Shown in pieces: positions 1 to 7,345 of a stretch of 9,807 nt of DNA. The position numbers were made by a program, and so were the translations under genes. Within the stretch, counting starts at the first letter, position 1. Each line of letters opens with the position of its first letter. Source of the DNA: an uncultured Mycoplasma sp. (lineage in GTDB: Bacteria > Bacillota_I > Bacilli_A > Mycoplasmatales > Metamycoplasmataceae); NCBI GenBank assembly GCA_946998935.1, contig CAMQBE010000013.1, positions 1-9,807 on the forward strand, written 5' to 3'. A model generated the notes under the pieces. That model was not told the origin of the DNA and did no database searches. It was given only the letters and a program-made list of their open reading frames with translations.

Positions 1-2281
1 TTACTTCATAAACTTCAATAGGCTTGAAGTTCTTTTCTTTCATTGAACTGTCGATAACATCAAGAGTAGATTTATAGAAATATTTAGAACTAAAAGTCAT
101 TAAGCTAGCGTAATTTGAACGATAGTTTTTATCTAGTAGAACATTGTAAACACCCATACTTTTAGCAAAGTCTAGTAATGAAGAAACTTTGCCATAAATA
201 CTTTCATCGTCAGTTACACGAACACCAAATCAGTTGCTTGGTTGCATTTGTTGATCATCACCAGCAAGAATCTTAATTTTTGCCAAATATAGTACTGGCA
301 AGCCTTTTTCGATAAAAATTTGGCTTGATTCATCCATGATTGCATAGTCGAATTCTTCCTTCTTTCAGCTTGATAAATCGGCTTCAGGAGTAACTATAAC
401 AATAGGGAAAATCTTCTTTATTAAATTAGGGAAACGTTTAATAAATTTATATGGTTCAAGTGAGCCTAAACGAATAGTAGCAGCAAATTCGGTATAGTCT
501 GCTTTTTCATCTGGAGTAAATTTTTGAATACGAGCAATAATACTTTTAGCAATGAATTTTTTAAGTTGATCTTCGTCCGAAGTTTCAGCTAAATTCTTAG
601 AAGGTAAGATGCTAATTAAATCATTTAGATATTGATAATCTTCTGATTTTAGTGAATTCATTATTTCAAGTGTGGTATTTAAATTACCATGGTAGTATCT
701 AAAAGTATTAAACATTTTTTTAGCAATGATTTTAATTTTGATGTTTTTAGGATGCAAGAATTTGCCATAAACTTTGTTTAATCTCAACATGCTATCAGTT
801 AAGGCTTTTGGATCTTGAAATTCAAAGTTTTCAGGGTATTTAATATCAGTAGGTAAACCTAAAGCCATGTCTCAAAGTTCTTGGCTATATGAACTTCAAG
901 TTTCATGAATTAATGATATAACTTGAGCCATTTTTTTGAATCTTTCATCGGCAGCAAAAGTTGCAATATTTTCAACGAATTTAATGTCTTGACGATTAAT
1001 AATTCTTAGTGGTTTAAGTTCTGGTTTATCTTCAAAGTTTTCTAGATAATCTAAATATTCTCTTAAAGGTAAATAGAATGATTTTTTATTCATGTTTTTT
1101 GAATTAAGCATAAATAAGCAAAACATTTTTAATACACCCATACGGTTTTGGATAACTTCCAAAGCAGCTTTCTTTTGAGAACATACTAATGAGTTTTTGC
1201 CATAAACTAACAAGTTAGTTAAAATGTTAACAATTGTTTGGCTCTTACCAGTTCCTGGGGGGCCTCAAATAATGGTGTTTTGATTCAAAGCACTAGCAAT
1301 AGCTTTATCTTGGCTAAAGTTAGTTGGAGTGATTTTAAAAATACTTGTCTTAGGATTAAAGATAGTTTCTTTAACACGATTTTTATAAATGTTTTTGTTA
1401 AACTCAATATCTAAAATCTTGTTTAATTCACGGTTATGAATAATTTCAAGCATTCTATTTCTTGCATAACCACCAGCAGGTTGGAATAGTCCTAAAACTA
1501 AACCAGGTTCAAATTCTATTGAAGTGTTTTTAACTTTTTCAGGGCTAAATTTTTTAAAATCTTGTTTAATATCAAGATTAAATTGATAAATATCTTTTCA
1601 TTCTTCTTTTAAGTATTTAATTAATTCTTTAATGCTTCAATCACCATAGTTATCATTTATTTGTAAATCAAAACCAGCATTTTTTAATAAAAACATTAAT
1701 TTTTCATTCGGTTTAATATCACCATTAGAAGTTAAATATGGACGTCCATTTTTTACTTCCATATAAACTTCTTTCATAAATAAAGGACCATAAATTGATT
1801 TATCTTCGATACTTAAACGTACAAAAAGAAAACCTAAGTGCATTGGTCAAATATTACTTTCGGTGTTAATTTCGTTTGCTTTATTTAAAAACAATTTTCA
1901 TTTAATTGATTGGCGTTGAAAATCACTTTTTAATTCATCAATCATTTTCTTTTTAGTGGCTTCAAATTGTTTTTTAAGCATGCCCATACGGTTATTTGAT
2001 ATTTCATAATTATTTTCTTGATAGATTTTAACTACTTCATCAACTGTTGTAGCGTCTTTAAGTTGTTGGCTAACTCTTAATAAAGTCACTTCCAAAACAG
2101 GTATATCAAAGTTTTTATTAGTAGCTATATAATCAAAACTTTCTGGTCCAAAAAGCGAATAAAAGTCAAAAGCATATTTGTTATTCACTCTTGTAAAAAC
2201 GGCTGTATCTGTAGGTGATACATCCAATAAGTTATCTAAAATACTTTGATATTGTTTTTCTTCTTTAGTTAAATTAGCCAT
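1..2281 (-). CDS. Upf1/DNA2-like superfamily 1 helicase (AAA_11/AAA_12 type), C-terminus outside window
   Basis: One frame runs unbroken from ATG at 2281 to the window edge (760 residues, no stop reached) if UGA is Trp; read with the standard code it falls into five pieces. Visible helicase motifs: Q-like FSQDKAIASAL followed by Walker A GPPGTGKS (residues 340-347, preceded by a TGA-coded Trp), Walker B MDESSQ (649-654), motif III LAGDDQQMQP (672-681), and NYRSNYASLMTFSS (from 719), which matches the 'YRS..LI.FSN..FY' segment of Upf1/DNA2-type SF1B helicases. About 300 residues separate motifs I and II, holding a variable inserted domain. The N-terminal 330 residues are lysine-rich, with no domain I recognise. 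The family couples ATP hydrolysis to 5'-3' movement on nucleic acid; whether this one acts on DNA or RNA cannot be told from sequence. The start is supported by GGAGG five bases upstream. The motifs after IV (V, VI) lie outside the window. Confidence 0.93.
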
Positions 2282-2285
2282 AATT

Positions 2286-2291
2286 ACCTCC
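2286..2291 (-). promoter_or_regulatory. Shine-Dalgarno of the helicase gene
   Basis: Read on the minus strand, CGGAGGTAATT precedes ATG at 2281, a strong anti-16S match at normal spacing that fixes the start. Confidence 0.75.
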
Positions 2292-2310
2292 GCAGCTACT
2301 TAATATTAAA

Positions 2311-2316
2311 ATTATA
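2311..2316 (-). promoter_or_regulatory. Probable -10 box of the helicase gene
   Basis: The minus strand carries TATAAT about 30 bp upstream of the helicase start. No good -35 hexamer lies 16-18 bp further up (TAGTTT at best), which is common for mollicute promoters. Predicted from pattern only. Confidence 0.4.
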
Positions 2317-2414
2317 TATACCGACTCAAACTAAAACTAAAAATAATATTTAATTTTCTAAAGTTTATTTGCTAAAAATAATTGATTTTAATATTCTCTA
2401 GTTGGAACTTTTTA

Positions 2415-2449
2415 TCAAAAAAGCGCCTTTGCTTGGTGATGCGGTGCTT
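2415..2449 (-). terminator. Rho-independent terminator after the lipoprotein remnant
   Basis: On the minus strand AAGCACC (2449-2443) pairs with GGCGCTT (2427-2421), with one A-C mismatch, around a 15-nt loop. A T6 run follows at 2422-2417. It lies just beyond the last in-frame stop of the lipoprotein remnant at 2461, which fits a gene that once ended there. Confidence 0.5.
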
Positions 2450-2460
2450 GTTTATGATTG

Positions 2461-2952
2461 TTATTCAATTTCGTTGTTATTTATTCAAGTTTTGGCTAAA
2501 ATAACTGGCCTGCCTTCGTAATTTTTCTTTATTTGGTTTAAAACTATTATTTTCATATAGTTGGCGTAGCTTTTAAATCCTTCTATAGTTATTTTAGCTT
2601 CTTCCTTTTCTTCATCAGTTGAATCAGAATCTTTTAAAGTTTTTTGTGCTTTTTCTATTGATGCAGTTTTTTATTTATTGTAAGTATCTATTTGTCTTTC
2701 AAACACTCCCTTTAGATTTTTTAATTATTTTTCTCATAAGTTCTTTAATTTGTTTTTATCTTCTTTGGATAGTTCTGTATCAGGGCTTTTCATGGCTGCA
2801 TCATAAACGCTCTTGTAATAAGCTTTATATTCACCCATAACTTTTTGATCTTCTTTATCTTTTTCAGTATTACCACATGAAATGGTTACAATAGGTAAAG
2901 TTGTTGTTGCTAATAAGCTAGTGCTTAAAGCCAGTGTTTTAATTTTATTCAT
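2461..2952 (-). pseudogene. Lipoprotein gene interrupted by two in-frame TAA stops
   Basis: The ATG at 2952 opens a prokaryotic lipoprotein signal: a positively charged MNKIK start, a hydrophobic/Thr-rich stretch, and a lipobox-like VTISC with the acylated Cys at residue 26, then a Lys/Glu-rich tail. The first stop is TAA at 2725-2727, giving a 75-residue product with one UGA-Trp. Beyond it the same frame resumes as coding-like sequence (LKGVFERQIDTYNK), meets a second TAA at 2671-2673, then continues charged and coding-like (EKAQKTLKDSD..., ending TWINNNEIE) to a TAA at 2461-2463, next to a terminator. Both internal stops fall in A-rich Lys-like codon positions and no frameshift is needed, so I read this as a recently decayed gene for a lipoprotein of about 163 residues. 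The 75-residue form might still be exported and anchored on the membrane. The start has GAGG about 11 bases upstream. A longer start at 3009 would bury the signal peptide and is unlikely. I do not recognise the family. Confidence 0.7.
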
Positions 2953-3033
2953 AATGTTTTTATCCTCAATTATTTTGTTTATAAATATATTTAAAATAAA
3001 AAGTTTCATTAGGTAAATTTTAACTTTAGCAAA

Positions 3034-3058
3034 AATAAAAAAACAGCAAACGCCGTTT
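3034..3058 (-). terminator. Rho-independent terminator after the four-helix membrane protein
   Basis: On the minus strand AAACGGC (3058-3052) pairs with GCTGTTT (3047-3041) as a 7-bp stem with one G-U pair and a GTTT loop. It runs directly into T7 (3043-3037). It starts 21 bp after the membrane protein stop codon. Confidence 0.8.
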
Positions 3059-3078
3059 CATCATTATTAACTAATATC

Positions 3079-3711
3079 TTATTCGTAACTTACATATGTC
3101 GTATTTGTAGTACTTGAATCTCAAATAGTTTTATCTTTCTTTTCTCTTCTGCTTTCAATAGCTAAGCCAACAAAGCCGATAAGAACTAAAATGCCTGTTC
3201 CTATTAGAATGCATCATTGTGTTCATTTTTCAATAAATGCTTTGTCAGTTTCACTTTCCATATTAAATGCTAGACCGCATGTTTGAAGCAAGAATATTGC
3301 GCCAATGTAAAGTCCTGTTATTAATAACATTAATCCCATTACTCATCTTTTTTTAATCAAAAGAAGAATGAATTTTAAGAGAATAAGGATAAATAACAAC
3401 ATAAAGATTCCTGAATATGCTCATGCAAAACCAAGTGCACTATAGCCAATGGTTTTAACACCGCCAGCTGCATTTATAACATCATTGTTAATAAAGTCTT
3501 TATAGTTTTTAAAATGTTTGGCAGATGCAGTAACAACAAGTTGGACAGCTTTTGAAAATGATTTAGAACTTTCATCTTTAGCAATTTTGTCCATAATGTT
3601 AGGCATTACGATGCAAATTGCGGTTGCAAATATGCAAAGAACAAAACCTATAACTATTAAACTAATGAATAGTTTTGAAGCTAAACTTCTTTGTTTCTTT
3701 TCGTTTTCCAC
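3079..3711 (-). CDS. Hypothetical membrane protein with four predicted transmembrane helices
   Basis: A 210-residue protein, read through several UGA-Trp codons (for example at 3421-3423, 3343-3345, 3223-3225, 3214-3216 and 3121-3123). Four hydrophobic segments are visible: about residues 13-36, 98-119, 124-147 and 166-185. Between the first two lies a polar, Lys/Ser-rich region of about 60 residues, probably exposed outside the cell. Charged RREKKDK follows the last helix and the C-terminus is Thr/Ser-rich. The start is GTG (3709-3711), supported by AAAGGAG five bases upstream; no ATG fits as well. I do not recognise a family. The size and layout resemble other mycoplasma orphan integral membrane proteins. 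It is bounded by its own terminator downstream and by the kinase terminator upstream, so it is probably transcribed alone. Confidence 0.82.
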
Positions 3712-3716
3712 AGTAT

Positions 3717-3723
3717 CTCCTTT
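3717..3723 (-). promoter_or_regulatory. Shine-Dalgarno supporting a GTG start
   Basis: On the minus strand AAAGGAG stands five bases before GTG at 3711. This is the reason for choosing a non-ATG start. Confidence 0.75.
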
Positions 3724-3753
3724 ACTTTTATTTATAATAAAAATTACAATAAT

Positions 3754-3759
3754 ATTATA
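3754..3759 (-). promoter_or_regulatory. Possible -10 box of the membrane protein gene
   Basis: TATAAT on the minus strand, 42 bp upstream of the GTG start, in a very AT-rich gap. No recognisable -35. Weak prediction. Confidence 0.3.
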
Positions 3760-3799
3760 ACTTAACTCAAAAATTAAAATACTAATAATAGATAGCTGC

Positions 3800-3831
3800 T
3801 TTTTTAAAATTCATTTTTGAACTTTAAAAAA
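3800..3831. repeat. AT-rich inverted repeat (hairpin)
   Basis: TTTTTTAAA and TTTAAAAAA (3800-3808 and 3823-3831) are perfect complements. Inside them TTC/GAA pair after an A-C mismatch, with a 6-nt loop. It overlaps the T-tract of the kinase terminator, so on the minus strand the two hairpins stand in tandem. It may help termination or protect the RNA end. Function is inferred. Confidence 0.5.
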
Positions 3832-3862
3832 ATAACCAATATAACTATACAACAGCTATATT
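3826..3862 (-). terminator. Rho-independent terminator of the kinase gene
   Basis: A 25-nt inverted repeat (3862-3838 on the minus strand) folds into an 11-bp stem with two G-U pairs and a 3-nt loop. It is followed within 5 nt by T7 (3832-3826), 13 bp after the kinase stop codon. Confidence 0.72.
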
Positions 3863-3874
3863 AGTAAAATGATA

Positions 3875-4603
3875 CTATCTTTTAATCTTTTGCAATTCTT
3901 TATTAAATTCATATATTTTGTCAATATACTCTTGTGTGTCAAAAGGCATTTTTTCTTGCGCATTTGCCCAAAGAACAACCAAGTATTCAACGAATATTTT
4001 TTGCCTTAAAAGGTATAAATAGTCATATTCGCCATATGTTTTTAAAAATAATTCTTCTTGTCTTTCATTTAATCTGCAAGCCAAAATAAAGTAAGCTAAA
4101 TCGAAATGTTTGTCACCCATAGTTGCATATTCTCAATCAACAATATAAATTCGGTGGTCTTTAGTTTCAACCATATTTCAAGGCCATAAATCATTATGCA
4201 AAGGTGTATCTTTTTTCATTTTGCCAATTGTCATATTAACTTGACGGTAGAACTCTTCTAACACTGGAACAGTAACATTTTTTTCTTTTAAAACTTGACG
4301 ATATTTTTTTACTCTTGCACCATGATTTGAAGCCGGAAACTTTAATTTTGAATTATGCAATTCTTTTAAATGATTAGCAATAGTTATTAAATTTTGATCA
4401 TTAATTTCAGGTTGTTGACCTTCAATAAATCTTCAGGTTACTACACCTTTTTCTACTTTTATTAACTCAGGAACTCAAGAAAAAACTTTTAATAAAGAAT
4501 AATCTAAAGCATGGTTGAAACCTGTAAAAACTTGTTCTTGGATAAACTTATCATTATCTCGATAAGAAATATTAGTAAAACCATTAGCTATTCTTTCTTT
4601 CAT
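3875..4603 (-). CDS. Choline/ethanolamine kinase-like phosphotransferase (APH superfamily)
   Basis: A 242-residue protein with the protein-kinase-like APH/choline kinase signature. The catalytic loop LHNDLWPWNM (His136, Asp138, Asn143; HxDxxxxN) is followed by IYIVDWEYATMGDKHFDLAYF (Asp156 as metal-binding 'DFG-like' residue, Asp168), as in LicA and choline kinases. The Trp in PWN is TGA. The N-terminal nucleotide-binding lobe is short, beginning GFTNISYRD. Such enzymes transfer ATP phosphate to choline or ethanolamine in the cytoplasm, feeding phospholipid or surface phosphocholine synthesis; the exact substrate cannot be told here. No cytidylyltransferase gene is adjacent in this window. 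The start has AAGGAG five bases upstream, and the gene diverges from lepA. Confidence 0.87.
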
Positions 4604-4608
4604 GTGTG

Positions 4609-4614
4609 CTCCTT
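4609..4614 (-). promoter_or_regulatory. Shine-Dalgarno of the kinase gene
   Basis: AAGGAG on the minus strand, five bases before ATG at 4603. Confidence 0.75.
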
Positions 4615-4620
4615 AATAAT

Positions 4621-4650
4621 TTGAATTCTAATTGTGTATTATATTATAAT
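4621..4650 (+). promoter_or_regulatory. lepA promoter (TTGAAT - 18 bp - TATAAT)
   Basis: A -35 like TTGAAT (4621-4626) and a consensus -10 TATAAT (4645-4650) are 18 bp apart, placing the start of transcription at about 4657 and a leader of about 25 nt before the lepA ATG. It is the best sigma-70-type promoter in the window. Confidence 0.65.
4638..4648 (-). promoter_or_regulatory. Possible -10 box(es) of the divergent kinase gene
   Basis: The same AT block that holds the lepA -10 reads TATAAT twice on the other strand (4648-4643 and 4643-4638), 35-45 bp upstream of the kinase start. No clear -35. If either is used, the two divergent promoters overlap physically. Confidence 0.35.
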
Positions 4651-4667
4651 AATTAGCACTTAAAGAT

Positions 4668-4674
4668 AAAGGAG
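4668..4674 (+). promoter_or_regulatory. Shine-Dalgarno of lepA
   Basis: AAAGGAG seven bases before ATG at 4682. Confidence 0.8.
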
Positions 4675-4681
4675 TTAATTT

Positions 4682-6490
4682 ATGGATAAAAGTAAGATTC
4701 GTAATTTTGCAATTATTGCCCACATCGACCATGGCAAAAGTACTTTAGCTGATAGAATCCTCGAATTAACTCATACTGTTGATCAACATGACATGGAAAA
4801 TCAATTTCTTGATCAAATGGATCTTGAACGCGAACGCGGTATCACTATTAAATTAAACGCTGTGCAACTTAAATATAAAGATTATGTTTTTCATCTTATT
4901 GACACTCCAGGACATGTTGATTTTACCTATGAAGTTTCGCGTTCTTTAGCTGCTTGTGAAGGAGCATTATTATTAGTAGATGCAACTCAAGGTATTGAAG
5001 CTCAAACTTTAGCTAATGTGTATTTAGCTATTGAAAATAATTTAACTATTATTCCTATAATCAATAAAATTGATTTACCCTCAGCTAATGTTGAAATGGC
5101 TAAAAAAGAAATTGAAGATGTTATAGGCTTGCCTACTGATAATGCAGTTTGTGTTTCAGCAAAAACTGGCCAAAATTGTGAGCAAGTTTTAGAGGCGATT
5201 GTTAAATATATTCCTGCTCCTCAAGATGTAGATGATAATGCACCACTAAAAGCTTTAATCTTTGATTCTTATTTTGATGATTATCGTGGTGTTGTAATGC
5301 TTATAAGAGTATTTCAAGGCAAATTAAAAGTAGATGATGATTTTAAATTCATGTCTAATCAAAGTGAAAAACAATATCATGTTATTGAATTGGGTACTCG
5401 TAGTCCTAAAGAAGTTAAAAAAGAATTTCTTGAAGCTGGTGAAGTAGGTTGAGTAGCTGCTTCTATTCGCGATGCAAAAGAAGTTCATGTTGGTGATACT
5501 ATCACTTTAGTAAATAATCCTGCTAAAAAAGCTTTAGCTGGTTATCAAAAGAAACAACCAGTAGTTTATACAGGTTTTTATCCTGTTGATACCCGTGATT
5601 ACATGGAATTAAAAGAAAGCTTAGAAAAGATTTCTCTTTCAGATTCATCTATAACTTGAGAACAAGAAACTTCTAAAGCTTTAGGTTTTGGTTTTCGTGT
5701 TGGTTTTCTAGGAATGCTTCATATGGAAATCTTGCATGAAAGATTAGCACGTGAATATGGTTTAGGCATTATTGCAACAAGTCCATCAGTTGAATATAAA
5801 GTTTATAAAACTAATGGTGAAATTGAAATGGTTTCTAACCCCGCTTTATTGCCCAGCCTTGCAGTAATTGAACATATTGAAGAGCCATATATCAAAGCAA
5901 CTATTTTAATGCCTAATGAATATATAGGTAACGTCATGGATTTATGTAAGTTTAAACGTGGCGAATTTATTGCTTTAGATTATATTGATGCCAATAGATC
6001 GAGAGTTATTTACGAAATGCCTTTAGGCGAAATTGTCTTTGATTTCTTTGACAGATTAAAATCAATTTCTAAAGGATATGCTTCTTTTGAATATGACATA
6101 ATAGGCTATAGAGAAAGCAATTTGGTAAAAGTTGACATCCTTTTAAATGGCGATAAAATTGATGCTTTTAGTATCATTAGCCATGCTGATAGTGCTTATG
6201 CTAAAGCTAGAGATTTAACACAACGTCTTAAAGATGCTATCCCTCGTCAACAATTTGAAGTTCCGGTACAAGCTACAATAGGAAGTAAGATTATTGCTCG
6301 TGAAACAATCAAAGCTTATAGAAAAGACGTTACAGCTAAATTACATGCTAGCGATTTAAGTAGATACAAAAAATTATTAGAAAAACAAAAAGCAGGTAAG
6401 AAAAAAATGAAAATGCTTGGTACTGTAGAAGTACCACAAGAAGCTTTTTTAAGTATTCTTAAGACCAATATCGAAGACAATAAAAAATAA
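4682..6490 (+). CDS. lepA: Elongation factor 4 (LepA), ribosome back-translocating GTPase
   Basis: A complete 602-residue protein, the usual LepA length, with in-frame UGA-Trp (for example 5450-5452). GTPase motifs are intact: G1 AHIDHGKST (13-21), G2 RERGITI, G3 DTPGHVDF (74-81, with catalytic His78), G4 NKID (128-131) and G5 SAK (159-161). The EF-G-like domains II, III and V follow, including [16 protein letters not shown] and [22 protein letters not shown]. The LepA-specific C-terminal domain ends [15 protein letters not shown] ... VPQEAFL. LepA binds the ribosome in the cytoplasm and is implicated in remobilising stalled ribosomes and in 30S maturation. Oddity: the normally conserved CYGGD before this tail is LHASD (554-558). 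It has its own promoter and is followed 63 bp later by a LemA-family gene with no obvious terminator between, so the two may be cotranscribed. Confidence 0.98.
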
Positions 6491-6492
6491 TT

Positions 6493-6498
6493 TATAAT
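6493..6498 (+). promoter_or_regulatory. Possible -10 box upstream of the LemA-family gene
   Basis: TATAAT three bases after the lepA stop, about 55 bp upstream of the next start. The -35 region would fall inside the end of lepA and is not convincing. The gap lacks a hairpin, so readthrough from lepA is equally likely. Confidence 0.25.
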
Positions 6499-6540
6499 TA
6501 ATAAGTAATTTTCAAGTATACATAATACAAGAGAAAAAAT

Positions 6541-6548
6541 AAAGGAGG
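6541..6548 (+). promoter_or_regulatory. Strong Shine-Dalgarno of the LemA-family gene
   Basis: AAAGGAGG five bases before ATG at 6554. It is the longest Shine-Dalgarno match seen in the window and suggests efficient translation. Confidence 0.8.
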
Positions 6549-6553
6549 CCACA

Positions 6554-7219
6554 ATGGCAAATATGTTTGATTCACGTAACGATGCAGTTACTGAAAAAGG
6601 TTTTGAAGCTCGTGCAGTTAATACACCAGTTAAGGTTCATGTTAATGGTTTTGGTAAATTCTGCTGATACTTTACATACATTTTCATTTTTCCAATTTTC
6701 TTGCATGTTAAATGGAACAACGATTTCAAGAGAATGCAAAATGAAATTAATGAATCAGCTTCAACAGTAGATACTCAATTAGCTAAAAGAGCACAAACTT
6801 TATTACGTTTAGTTGAAGCAGTTGGCTCACATGCTAAATTCGAAAAAGAAACTTACGAAAATATCGCAAAATTGCGTTCATTAGCAGGACAAGCTGGTGG
6901 TGGAAATCAACTTTCAGCTGACCAACGTCAAGACTTAGATAGTGCTTCTGCTAGTGTTTTAGGAAGATTGATGGTTGTTCATGAAGCATATCCTGAATTA
7001 AAAACTTCAGCATTAGTTAAAGATATGATGGAACAAGTAACATATCTTGAAGCTGAAATTGCTGCAGCAAGAAGACTTTACAACGCTAAAGTAAATGAAT
7101 TCAACTCAACAATTTTCCAATACCCTAAGAGTGTTATTGCTGATTCAATGCACCTTGAAACCTTACCTCTATTCCAAGCAAAAGCTTCAGATAGAGAAGA
7201 CATTTCACTTAAATTCTAG
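6554..7219 (+). CDS. LemA family membrane protein
   Basis: A 221-residue protein. After a polar N-terminus of about 35 residues comes one hydrophobic helix (about 37-52, containing a TGA-coded Trp at 6665-6667), then the LemA coiled-coil domain. Visible family signatures are QLAKRAQTLLRLVEAV (75-90), EAYPELKTS (144-152), AAARRLYNAKVNEFN (170-184) and the IFQYPKSVIA segment (187-196), all at the expected order and spacing. LemA proteins are membrane-anchored helical-bundle proteins whose biochemical role is not established. The standard start is chosen because it carries AAAGGAGG and keeps the whole membrane helix. A start further in would cut the N-terminal region. It ends just before a strong terminator and may be the second gene of a lepA transcript. 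Confidence 0.93.
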
Positions 7220-7243
7220 TTTCAAAATATTAGAAATAAAATT

Positions 7244-7283
7244 ACTACACAAGTGTTTTTGTTACACTAATGTGTAGTTTTTT
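7244..7283 (+). terminator. Strong rho-independent terminator after the LemA-family gene
   Basis: ACTACACA (7244-7251) pairs with TGTGTAGT (7271-7278), and inside it AGTGT (7252-7256) pairs with ACACT (7264-7268). A 2-nt bulge and a 7-nt loop complete the hairpin, which runs into T6 (7278-7283). This separates the lepA/LemA block from the nuclease pair. Confidence 0.88.
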
Positions 7284-7313
7284 ATGCTTTTATATTTATT
7301 AAATTACTTAGCG

Positions 7314-7319
7314 TATAAT
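7314..7319 (+). promoter_or_regulatory. -10 box of the nuclease pair
   Basis: TATAAT 26 bp upstream of the ATG at 7345, predicting a leader of only about 20 nt made almost wholly of A. The -35 region is AT-rich without a clear hexamer. It lies immediately after the preceding terminator, so it is the natural promoter for the downstream pair. Confidence 0.5.
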
Positions 7320-7330
7320 ATTTATATATT

Positions 7331-7345
7331 AAAAAAAAAAAAAAA
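7331..7345 (+). repeat. A15 homopolymer abutting the start codon
   Basis: Fifteen A in a row, the last being the A of the ATG at 7345. It occupies the place where a Shine-Dalgarno should be, and none is present. An in-frame TAA (7330-7332) just before rules out a longer N-terminus, so changes in tract length would alter only the leader, not the protein. Confidence 0.85.

Noticed and set aside
365..2281. Five separate short minus-strand genes (365-868, 896-1213, 1265-1453, 1637-1843, 1898-2281)
   Set aside because: All five share one frame and are separated only by TGA. With UGA as Trp they form one helicase with motifs in the right order, and Walker A lies across one of the joins.
2619..2840. 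Plus-strand reading frame of 73 codons, hydrophobic
   Set aside because: It is antisense to the Lys/Glu-rich lipoprotein sequence; hydrophobic Phe/Leu/Ser runs are the expected mirror image. No Shine-Dalgarno.
2734..3009. Lipoprotein start at 3009 (91 residues)
   Set aside because: It would put 19 residues before a perfect signal peptide. The ATG at 2952 has GAGG upstream and a standard signal layout.
3421..3711. A 96-residue membrane protein ending at 3421
   Set aside because: The stop is TGA (Trp). The frame continues through three more membrane helices to TAA at 3079, just before a terminator.
3518..3760. Plus-strand reading frame of 80 codons
   Set aside because: Antisense to the four-helix membrane protein, without start signals.
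4682..6490. lepA as a broken gene in two pieces (4682-5452 and 5714-6490)
   Set aside because: Same frame, interrupted only by TGA codons; the full 602-residue length matches the family.
6316..6552. Minus-strand reading frame of 78 codons over the lepA 3' end
   Set aside because: Antisense of conserved LepA C-terminal codons; no ribosome binding site.
6567..6770. Plus-strand out-of-frame reading of 67 codons within the LemA-family gene
   Set aside because: The overlapping frame has a strong Shine-Dalgarno and full LemA similarity; this is a shadow. The same holds for 7095-7277.
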